The position numbers and the translations under genes are program-made. The notes below the pieces were generated by a model. That model was given only the letters and a program-made list of their open reading frames with translations. It did no database searches and had not been told where the DNA came from. Of a stretch of DNA of 35,186 nt, positions 1 through 6,000 are shown in pieces (positions within the stretch are counted from its first letter, which is position 1; every line of letters begins with the position of its first letter). The stretch comes from a candidate division NC10 bacterium RIFCSPLOWO2_12_FULL_66_18 (GTDB taxonomy: Bacteria > Methylomirabilota > Methylomirabilia > Methylomirabilales > 2-02-FULL-66-22), in contig METI01000002.1 in assembly GCA_001771285.1 (NCBI GenBank), positions 1-35,186 on the forward strand, written 5' to 3'.

Positions 1-875
1 GGCGTCGGGCCGCCCGCCAAATTATCATCGTGTCGGATGCGACCGGCCACACGGCCGAGATGGTTGTGAAGGCGGCGCTGGTCCAGTTCCAGGGTGCGGA
101 GGTTGAACTGCGCGTCCAGCCTCGTGTCCGGACGGCCGACGGCGTGCGGGCGGCTGTCCAGATGGCGTCCAAGCTCCGGGGCCTCATCGTCCACACCCTG
201 GTGTTGCCGGAGCTGCGCAACCTGATGCTCACCGAGGGGCGGACACGGGATGTCCCGACCATCGATCTGCTGGGGCCGCTCCTGCTCCGCCTGGAAGATC
301 TGCTGCAACTGCAACCCATGGCCAAGCCCGGCCTCTTCCGGGACATGGACCAGGAATACCGCCGTCGCTTCGAGGTGGTCGAGTTCGCCGTCAAGCACGA
401 CGACGGGCAGAACCCGCGAGGTCTCCAGCAAGCGGACGTCATCCTGGTGGGCGTCTCCCGGACCTCCAAGACACCGCTCTCCATGTTCCTGGCGGGGCGC
501 GGGCTGCAGGTGGCCAACGTTCCCGTCGTCCACAAGCTTCCGCTGCCGGAGGAGTTAGCCCGCGTGGATCCCCGGAAGGTGGTGGGCCTCACCATCAAAG
601 CGGAACGGCTGCTGGAGTTGCGGCGCGCCCGTCTGCAGCAGATGGAGACTCCCCCAAAATTCCCGTACGCCGACCCACGGCAGATCTGGGCGGAACTGGA
701 ATATGCCCAGAGCCAGTTCTCCCGGTGGGGGTGGCCGGTGATGGATGTGACCGACAAGTCCATCGAAGAGGGCGCCGCGGAGGTCCTGGTGCTCACCGGG
801 ATTGATCAGCCCACCGCACGGCCGGCCGCCGCGCGGGGCATCCGCGCCCCGGCCTGGCGCCGGACCTCGGAGTGA
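1..875 (+). CDS. ppsR: PEP synthase/PPDK regulatory kinase-phosphorylase (PpsR, DUF299), 5'-partial
   Basis: Bifunctional serine/threonine kinase and pyrophosphorylase. The family uses ADP to inactivate, and phosphate to reactivate, PEP synthase or pyruvate phosphate dikinase in the cytosol. The reading frame is open to the left edge, and the family N-terminal motif IIIVSDATGHTAE is read across a GTG at position 30, so that GTG is internal and the true start lies left of the window. The P-loop-like motif GVSRTSKT (about residues 141-148 counted from the GTG) and the conserved EFAVKHDDG segment are present. The C-terminus is complete and ends in a low-complexity Pro/Arg/Ala tail. No PPDK or PEP synthase gene is in view. 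Identity is firm; whether the target is PPDK or PEP synthase cannot be told from this piece. Confidence 0.93.
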   Translation, partial: RRAARQIIIVSDATGHTAEMVVKAALVQFQGAEVELRVQPRVRTADGVRAAVQMASKLRGLIVHTLVLPELRNLMLTEGRTRDVPTIDLLGPLLLRLEDLLQLQPMAKPGLFRDMDQEYRRRFEVVEFAVKHDDGQNPRGLQQADVILVGVSRTSKTPLSMFLAGRGLQVANVPVVHKLPLPEELARVDPRKVVGLTIKAERLLELRRARLQQMETPPKFPYADPRQIWAELEYAQSQFSRWGWPVMDVTDKSIEEGAAEVLVLTGIDQPTARPAAARGIRAPAWRRTSE

Positions 876-992
876 GGGCGGGTGAGGAAATCGCCTTGAG
901 CTGACGCCGACCTGGCATGTCCCGGAGAATCCCCTCCGCTCGACAATTCCCGCGTGCGATTTCTTCGCGCAACCCGGGGAAGGAGGGTGGTC

Positions 993-1226
993 ATGACCAT
1001 CAGTGCATACGTCTTCATCGAGGCCACGCCGGGGAAGGCCGGTCAGCTCGCGGAGGCGGCGGCCAAGCTGCCGGGCGTGAAGATGGCTCATGCCGTCACG
1101 GGGTCCTACGATGTCATCGCCCTCGTGGAGGCCCAGGATGTCGCCGCCCTGGGAGAGTTCCTCACCACGCGCGTCCATCGCCTGGCGGGGGTGCTGAAGA
1201 CGACGACGAACGTGGTGGTGGATTAG
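993..1226 (+). CDS. Stand-alone RAM / Lrp-AsnC ligand-binding domain protein
   Basis: A 77-residue protein made only of the effector-binding RAM (AsnC C-terminal) domain, with no DNA-binding helix-turn-helix. It begins with a strand, MTISAYVFIEATPG, followed by a helix, then the turn GSYDVIALVEA and the closing TTTNVVVD strand typical of the family. Such domains form dimers and larger rings that bind amino acids or other small effectors. The ATG at 993 was chosen because AGGAGG lies at 981-986, seven bases upstream. An upstream in-frame ATG at 954 would add 13 Arg-rich residues and has no ribosome site. It is probably transcribed separately from ppsR, 117 bases away. The ligand and partner are unknown; stand-alone RAM proteins may modulate full-length Lrp-type regulators. 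Confidence 0.85.
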   Translation: MTISAYVFIEATPGKAGQLAEAAAKLPGVKMAHAVTGSYDVIALVEAQDVAALGEFLTTRVHRLAGVLKTTTNVVVD

Positions 1227-1330
1227 GCGTGCCAGATCCTGGGCACTCCCCCGACTGCCCGCTCGCGTGATCCGATCCGGTGGCTGAATGCCTCGAGTGC
1301 CCGGTCCGCCCGTTCTGTGTCCGGACCGCC

Positions 1331-1350
1331 CGATCGCGTCCCTGCGATCG
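1331..1350 (+). repeat. Perfect 7-bp hairpin just upstream of the GalT-like gene
   Basis: CGATCGC (1331-1337) and GCGATCG (1344-1350) flank a 6-base loop, 25 bases before the GTG start at 1376. There is no T tract, so it is not a classic terminator. It could be an mRNA leader structure or a dyad operator. Confidence 0.4.
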
Positions 1351-1375
1351 CCACCCTGATCAGTGAGACGGCCAC

Positions 1376-2380
1376 GTGGAAAACACTCGCCTCCGTCGGG
1401 ATCCAGTCAGCCTGCGCTGGGTGGTGATCTCCCCGAGCCGTGCCGAACTCCCGTTTCCAGGCTTGCCGGTGCGCCCGCCGGGCGTTCCCGCCGAGGCCTG
1501 TCCTTTCTGTCCGGGGAACGAGGCCAAGGCCGGCCCGGAGATCCACGTCGAGCGCGAGCCGGGCAGCCCCGCCAACGGGCGGGGCTGGTGGGTCCGGGTC
1601 GTGGCGGACAAGTATCCCATCCTGCACATCGAGGGCGGTTTGGAGAAAAGCGCCGAGGGCATGTACGACAGCATGAACGCCACCGGGGCCCACGAGATCC
1701 TGGTCGAGACGCCGGAGCACGACCAGCACTGGGCGGACCTGGAGGTGCTCCAGCTCGACCGGATCTTGCGGGCCTGCCAGCAGCGCAGCCTCGATCTCCG
1801 GAACGACCCGCGCTTCCGCCACGTCATCTGGGTGAAGAACCACGGCCTGCCCACCAGCCTCTTCCAGCACCAGCATTCCCACATCGTGGCCAGCCCCTTC
1901 GTGCCGCCGGCCATCGAGGAGGAGCTGCGGGGATTCGGCACCTACGTCCGCTGGAAGGAACGCTGTGTCCTCTGCGACATGGTCAAGCAGGAGTGCGCCG
2001 TCGGCCATCGGATCATCCTGCGAGAGGGCACGGTCCTGGTCTTGGCGCCCTTCGCCCCCCGCTTCCCCTACGAGACCTGGATCGTCCCCACCGACCACGC
2101 GCACGATTTCGGCGCCACCCGCACGGCCGTGCTGCGCGATCTGGCGCGGGCGCTCCAGGGAATCGTTACCCGCATTCGCAGCTTGCTGAACGACCCGCCC
2201 TACACGCTCGTCCTTCACTCCTCGCCCCTGGGCGAATTCACTCGTGAGGAGTACCACTGGCACCTGGAACTCGTCCCGCGCCCGCCCCAGGTCCTGGGCC
2301 TGGAGTGGGGGACCGGCATCTACATCAATCCCGTACCGCCCGAAGTGGCTGCCGAACGTCTGCGCCAAGCAGTGCAGTAG
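1376..2380 (+). CDS. galT: Galactose-1-phosphate uridylyltransferase-like protein (GalT/HIT superfamily), variant active site
   Basis: A 334-residue member of the GalT branch of the HIT superfamily, which moves nucleotidyl groups between sugar phosphates in the cytosol. Zinc-type cysteines are at C42 and C45 (CPFC) with a possible third ligand at H106. The catalytic stretch is H165-Q-H167-S-H169, where E. coli GalT has HPHGQ; H167 would be the nucleotidylated His. The usual Gln after it is replaced by H169, and the glycine-rich stretch before the motif is also altered. A second C-x2-C pair lies at C197/C200. The start is a GTG without a strong ribosome site; no good upstream alternative was seen. 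No galK or galE is adjacent. It could be GalT, an ADP-glucose phosphorylase-like enzyme, or another nucleotidyltransferase, so the family is firm but the substrate is not. Confidence 0.8.
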   Translation: MENTRLRRDPVSLRWVVISPSRAELPFPGLPVRPPGVPAEACPFCPGNEAKAGPEIHVEREPGSPANGRGWWVRVVADKYPILHIEGGLEKSAEGMYDSMNATGAHEILVETPEHDQHWADLEVLQLDRILRACQQRSLDLRNDPRFRHVIWVKNHGLPTSLFQHQHSHIVASPFVPPAIEEELRGFGTYVRWKERCVLCDMVKQECAVGHRIILREGTVLVLAPFAPRFPYETWIVPTDHAHDFGATRTAVLRDLARALQGIVTRIRSLLNDPPYTLVLHSSPLGEFTREEYHWHLELVPRPPQVLGLEWGTGIYINPVPPEVAAERLRQAVQ

Positions 2381-2517
2381 CCCCGCCCCCGGCATGTGCT
2401 CGGCAAGCCGGGTTTGTACGGGCGGCGGCCGGTCCCGCCAGAAGTCGCCGCCGAGCGCCTCCGGGAGGCTCAGGGATAGGCCGGGCTCTTCGTCGCGGCC
2501 GGGCGCGGGCGAGAAAG

Positions 2518-2546
2518 TTGACGCCTGCCGGGTCGTGGTGTAGGCT
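2518..2546 (+). promoter_or_regulatory. Sigma-70 promoter for the JAMM-parvulin operon
   Basis: TTGACG (2518-2523), a 17-base spacer, then TAGGCT (2541-2546). The predicted start near 2553 leaves a leader of about 17 bases before the ATG at 2570. The match is good for both boxes and spacing. It sits at the end of a 189-base gap that holds nothing else recognisable. Confidence 0.6.
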
Positions 2547-2569
2547 GCCATCAACGACCCCATCATGCC

Positions 2570-3424
2570 ATGACGACCCAGCCTGATCCGAAACCCGGGA
2601 TCTCTCGACCCACCGAGGCGAGCCTCGAGGCCCTGTCTCCCGTTCTCGCCGAGTACATGGAGGCTCTGGGTGTGCCGGTGTGCGTGGAGGTGTCGCGCCG
2701 CCGCGTCGTGCGCCCGCGGGGGCGACGGGGGTGGAATGTGCACCCTTTCGCGCTCCCGGGGCGTCCAGGGTGGCTCGGCCTGGGACCACAGGTCCGCCTC
2801 ACCACCTTTCCGGCGGTTTGCGGGTACCCCCTCTCACCGGAACGGCGAGCGGCCTGGAGTGTCTCGGGCCGGAACCGCTGGGGCCGTCCCCTCCAGGACG
2901 CCGAGGGGCTCCTGATCACCGACCTGTTCCTCCTGTCCCAGAAGGTCTCGGCCTCGGACACCGAGCTGGACGCCGACGCCCTCTTCGAGTTCCTCGGACG
3001 CGTGGTGGCGGAGGGGGGAGACGTGGCGAGCGTGCGCGTGTGGTGGCACAGCCACGCCGATATGGACCTGATCTGGAGCCAGACCGACTGTGCCACCATC
3101 GGAAGCCTGCCGGGGGATTTTTGGGTGGCGCTCCTGGTGAACCGGCGGGGAACGATCCTCTGCCGCCTGGATGCCTTCGCGCCCCGCCGACAGACCTGGG
3201 AGCTGCCCCTGGTCGAGGTCGTTGAGGAGGGGCGCGGGGACCTCGAGGCCCTGCAGGCCGCCATTGATCGCGAGATCCTGGAAAAGGTGCGGGCCTACGT
3301 GGTGGTGCATGATGTGATCGGCAGCGAGGGGATCGCGGGTACGGTCGCCGGATACCCGGTCCCTCTGACGCTTGAACCCACGCGCTCCCGGCACGACCCG
3401 GGCGACGCGAGACAGCGAAAGTGA
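2570..3424 (+). CDS. JAMM/MPN (JAB-family) metalloprotease-like protein
   Basis: A 284-residue protein with a complete JAMM zinc signature, H160-S-H162-x7-S170-x2-D173, in the context WWHSHADMDLIWSQTD. This matches the bacterial JAB subgroup whose core reads ITDxF...WWHSH...WSxTD. JAMM enzymes hydrolyse isopeptide or peptide bonds next to ubiquitin-like proteins, or process sulfur-carrier proteins. In relatives a catalytic Glu lies about 60 residues before the first His, in a segment like EVSGxG. Here the equivalent stretch at 96-101 reads WSVSGR, so that Glu may be absent. Residues 1-90 are unassigned, and the C-terminal 110 residues hold a strand-rich and helical part without a recognised domain. 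No E1, E2 or ubiquitin-like gene is nearby. It is followed after 7 bases by an exported parvulin, so the two probably share a transcript. The function is unknown. Confidence 0.8.
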   Translation: MTTQPDPKPGISRPTEASLEALSPVLAEYMEALGVPVCVEVSRRRVVRPRGRRGWNVHPFALPGRPGWLGLGPQVRLTTFPAVCGYPLSPERRAAWSVSGRNRWGRPLQDAEGLLITDLFLLSQKVSASDTELDADALFEFLGRVVAEGGDVASVRVWWHSHADMDLIWSQTDCATIGSLPGDFWVALLVNRRGTILCRLDAFAPRRQTWELPLVEVVEEGRGDLEALQAAIDREILEKVRAYVVVHDVIGSEGIAGTVAGYPVPLTLEPTRSRHDPGDARQRK

Positions 3425-3431
3425 GGTCGGC

Positions 3432-4277
3432 ATGCGACGGTGGGTGGTGATCCTCGCAGGGCTTCTGGTAGGAGTGGGAGGTGGGATCGGCATGGCCGCC
3501 GAGGCCCCGCCCGCCGGAGAGCCCGAAGCGAGCCGGGTCGTGGCGCGGGTGAACCAGGCGGAGATCACCTACGGCGAGTTCAAGCGGCGCCTGGAGGGCT
3601 TTCAGCGGGAGCGCGGGCCGATGGCGCCGGAGCAGTGGCGTGACATCCTGCGCGGGATGGTGCAGGAGGAGATCCTGCTCCAGGGGGCCGCGGCCGCGGG
3701 GCTGGACCAGGATGCCGCGGTCAAGGCCCGGCTGGAGCAGGCCCGACGACAGGTGCTGATCGAGGAACTGTTGAAGCGCAAGGTCCTCGCGGTGGCCCAG
3801 GTCACCGACGAGGAGGCGCGGAAGATGTACGAGGAGAACAAGCCCCTCTTCGGCACGGAGACGGTCGCGGCCAGCCACATCATGGTGAAGACCCAGGAGG
3901 AGGCCGAGGCCATCCTCCAGGAGCTGCAGGCGGGCAAGGACTTCGCGGAGCTCGCCAAGGCCAAATCGCAGGATACCGCGAGCGCGGAGAAGGGGGGAGA
4001 CCTCGGGCCCCTGAGCCACGGGCAGACCGTTCCGGAGTTCGAGGAGGAAGCCTTCCGGCTCAAGGAGGGGGAGCTTTCCCCCGTGATCAAGACCCAGTAC
4101 GGCTTCCACATCCTCAAAAGTGGCGCCCGCGCGACCGTCATTCAGCCCTTCGAGGAGGTGCAGGATCGCATCCGGCAGTCGCTCCTGCAGCAGAAGCAGC
4201 GGGAAACCTTCATGGCCTTCATGACGGACCTCGAGAAGCGGGCCACGACCGAGCTCTTCGAGGACCGGTTGAGGTGA
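3432..4277 (+). CDS. Exported parvulin-type peptidyl-prolyl isomerase (SurA/PrsA-like)
   Basis: A 281-residue periplasmic foldase that catalyses cis-trans isomerisation of prolyl bonds and acts as a chaperone for exported proteins. The N-terminus MRRWVVILAGLLVGVG is a signal peptide, ending near AEA at about residue 22. A SurA_N-like helical region follows (about 33-135) with the family phrase VARVNQAEITYGEF. The parvulin domain (about 142-235) shows ASHIMVKTQEEA, GGDLGPLSHG and TQYGFHILK, all standard landmarks. A C-terminal helix completes the chaperone part. The ATG at 3432 was chosen because the signal peptide begins there and a GAGG ribosome site is at 3423-3426. It lies 7 bases after the JAMM gene, which suggests cotranscription. 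No lipobox Cys was seen, so a soluble periplasmic form is likely. Confidence 0.9.
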   Translation: MRRWVVILAGLLVGVGGGIGMAAEAPPAGEPEASRVVARVNQAEITYGEFKRRLEGFQRERGPMAPEQWRDILRGMVQEEILLQGAAAAGLDQDAAVKARLEQARRQVLIEELLKRKVLAVAQVTDEEARKMYEENKPLFGTETVAASHIMVKTQEEAEAILQELQAGKDFAELAKAKSQDTASAEKGGDLGPLSHGQTVPEFEEEAFRLKEGELSPVIKTQYGFHILKSGARATVIQPFEEVQDRIRQSLLQQKQRETFMAFMTDLEKRATTELFEDRLR

Positions 4278-4350
4278 CGCTATGCGCCGGTGGAGAGCAG
4301 AGTGATTACGGACACCCCGGCGGCGGTCGGACTCTTCCCGTTGCTTTCCC

Positions 4351-4385
4351 AGGAAACAGAAAGCCGTGGCGAATCCGCCACGGCT
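4351..4385 (-). terminator. Rho-independent terminator of tRNA-Leu
   Basis: A perfect 10-bp stem (4362-4371 with 4376-4385) and a 4-base loop. On the minus strand it is followed by TTCTGTTTCC. It begins 17 bases after the tRNA CCA end. The plus-strand side has no T tract, so it works for the tRNA. Confidence 0.75.
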
Positions 4386-4401
4386 CCTGCGAAAACCTTC
4401 G

Positions 4402-4488
4402 TGGTGCCGAAGGGGGGACTCGAACCCCCACGGGGGAACCCCCACTACGCCCTGAACGTAGCGCGTCTACCAGTTCCGCCACTTCGGC
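4402..4488 (-). tRNA. tRNA-Leu (anticodon CAG)
   Basis: An 87-nucleotide class II tRNA including an encoded CCA (4402-4404). The acceptor stem GCCGAAG pairs with CTTCGGC, the D-loop region reads GCGGAACTGGTAGACGC, and the anticodon loop is TTCAGGG, giving CAG, which reads CTG codons. The long variable arm is GTGGGGGTTCCCCC-like and the T-arm contains GGTTCGAGTCC. Leu isotype is supported by the long variable arm and by close similarity to the known bacterial tRNA-Leu(CAG) pattern. It is the only minus-strand gene in the first 20 kb and has its own promoter and terminator. Confidence 0.97.
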
Positions 4489-4497
4489 AGCGCCCAT

Positions 4498-4526
4498 CTT
4501 CTAGACCGGTGGCCGCGAAAAGTCAA
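4498..4526 (-). promoter_or_regulatory. Promoter of tRNA-Leu
   Basis: On the minus strand TTGACT (4526-4521), 17-base spacer, TAGAAG (4503-4498). The expected start point at about 4491 is only two or three bases before the mature tRNA 5' end at 4488, so almost no 5' leader would need removal by RNase P. Confidence 0.65.
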
Positions 4527-4605
4527 TGGAAAATCACAGGACCTAGTGATGGCCCCAGGGCGATCGCATGTGCCGCTCGGGAGGCAGGCGGGGAGGGGAG
4601 CCGGC

Positions 4606-5463
4606 GTGTCGGTCAGCCGCAAAGGCGTGCGGAAAAATCACCGGACTGAAAAGGCAGGAGAGCGTCGCCCCATCATCACCTTGCTCACGGACTTCGGCCA
4701 CCAGGATCCGTTCGTGGGAATCATGAAAGGGGTGATCCTGGGTCTCTGTCCGACAGCAGCCCTCGTGGACCTGTGCCACGAGACGGCCGCCTACGACGTT
4801 CTGGGCGGAAGTTTCCTCCTTCATTCGGCCGTGCGCTTCTTCCCAGCGGGAACGATTCACGTGGCGGTGGTGGACCCGGGGGTCGGCGGGCCGCGGCGAC
4901 CGATCCTTGTCCAGATCGACGATCACCTCTTTGTCGCGCCGGACAACGGCCTGCTCAGCTACCCCATGTCCTCTGGGACCGTCCGATCGGTCCGGGTCAT
5001 CACCGCGCGGGAGTACTTGCTGGAGCAGGTGAGTGCGTCCTTCCACGGCCGGGACGTGTTTGCGCCCGTGGCCGGCCACCTGGCGGCGGGGGTTCCCCCG
5101 GAACGATTCGGGCCCGAGGTGACGGACGCCGTCCGCCTGGCGATCCCGCGAACCAGCCTCGACCCGGCCGGGGCCCTGACAGGGCAGGTCGTGTGGATTG
5201 ATCGGTTCGGCAATTGCATTACGAACATCCGGCGCGAGGATGTGGAGGCGTTCGCGCCCGGCGCGTCCTGCACCGTCCGGGTTCTCCTGGACGGCCGATC
5301 GCTGGGCGGCATCGTCCAGTTCTTCGGGGAGGCCGGTCCGGGCGGCCGTGGCGCCATCATCGGAAGCACCGGCCATCTGGAGCTGTTCTCGCACCAGGGG
5401 AATCTCGCGCGCCAGTGGGCCATCGCCCCCGGGGGAGCGGTCCGCCTGGAGGTCGGCGCCTGA
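4606..5463 (+). CDS. S-adenosyl-L-methionine hydroxide adenosyltransferase (DUF62/SAM hydrolase)
   Basis: Cytosolic enzyme of the fluorinase/chlorinase fold that splits S-adenosylmethionine with water into adenosine and methionine. Landmarks in order are PIITLLTDFG near the N-terminus, the FPAGTIHVAVVDPGVG stretch, FVAPDNGLLSY, a SFHGRDVFAPVAGHLA segment and IDRFGNCITNI. The chlorinase- or fluorinase-specific insertions are not evident, so hydrolysis is the likely reaction. The chosen GTG at 4606 (285 residues) has GGGGAGGGGAG just upstream and gives the usual family length. An ATG at 4546 would add 20 residues of unrelated sequence. The gene stands alone, divergent from tRNA-Leu. The physiological role of the family is still poorly understood; SAM salvage or balance is the usual suggestion. 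Confidence 0.92.
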   Translation: MSVSRKGVRKNHRTEKAGERRPIITLLTDFGHQDPFVGIMKGVILGLCPTAALVDLCHETAAYDVLGGSFLLHSAVRFFPAGTIHVAVVDPGVGGPRRPILVQIDDHLFVAPDNGLLSYPMSSGTVRSVRVITAREYLLEQVSASFHGRDVFAPVAGHLAAGVPPERFGPEVTDAVRLAIPRTSLDPAGALTGQVVWIDRFGNCITNIRREDVEAFAPGASCTVRVLLDGRSLGGIVQFFGEAGPGGRGAIIGSTGHLELFSHQGNLARQWAIAPGGAVRLEVGA

Positions 5464-5591
5464 CCCACGCCTCCTCTGACGCGTTCCTTCCGGATGGAGC
5501 CTCCGTCGGCCCCGGACCTCGCGCAACGGTCCTGAGTCGCCCCCCACGGTCATTCGCGCCGCCTCTCTCGCCCGACCAGAAACGATTTGTC

Positions 5592-5619
5592 TTGAAAAGC
5601 GTCACGCGGTTGCTAAGGT
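5592..5619 (+). promoter_or_regulatory. Candidate sigma-70 promoter for the DUF1844-TPR operon
   Basis: TTGAAA (5592-5597), 16-base spacer, TAAGGT (5614-5619), in the 252-base gap before the DUF1844 gene. The start would be near 5626, giving a leader of about 90 bases. The -10 match is moderate. Nothing else recognisable is in this gap. Confidence 0.45.
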
Positions 5620-5715
5620 ACGACTGCCGGAGGGCATCGGTCCTCGGAGGGGGGACCGCGGTTCGTACACGACGTCTTTCGCTGTGCGGGGCGGCCAGCC
5701 AGCCAGGGTCGAGTC

Positions 5716-6000
5716 ATGGGAGAGCCGGAGCAGGAGCGGACCGACGAGTCGAGCGCGGGGCCGTTCAGCGCCCTCGTGTTGATGCTCGGCACGACGGCCC
5801 TGGTCCACCTGGGGGCGGCGCCGGACCCCGGCAGCGGCGAGACGAAGGTGAACCTGGGCCAGGCCAAACAGGTGATAGACCTGCTGGAGGTTTTACAGGT
5901 CAAGACGGCGGGGAATCTGACCGCCGCGGAGTCCAGGATGCTGGATGATCTCCTCTTCGATCTGCGCATGCGCTACCTGGAAGCGGGAAAGCGGGCGTGA
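5716..6000 (+). CDS. DUF1844 family protein
   Basis: A 94-residue protein matching the DUF1844 pattern from end to end: FSALVLMLGTTALVHLG, then PDPGSGETKVNLGQAKQVID, then LTAAESRMLDDLLFDLRMRYLEA. The helical protein has a hydrophobic first half but probably no true membrane span. Its biochemical role is unknown. The stop codon overlaps the start of the next gene (GTGA at 5997-6000), so it is translationally coupled to the large TPR membrane protein and may work with it. The family assignment is firm. Confidence 0.88.
   Translation: MGEPEQERTDESSAGPFSALVLMLGTTALVHLGAAPDPGSGETKVNLGQAKQVIDLLEVLQVKTAGNLTAAESRMLDDLLFDLRMRYLEAGKRA

Noticed and set aside
1363-2247. Long plus-strand frame overlapping the GalT-like gene
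   Set aside because: Arg/Pro/Gly-rich shadow of the GalT frame, with no recognisable motif.
2570-3424. A ubiquitin-like conjugation operon around the JAMM protein
   Set aside because: No E1, E2 or ubiquitin-like gene was found on either side.
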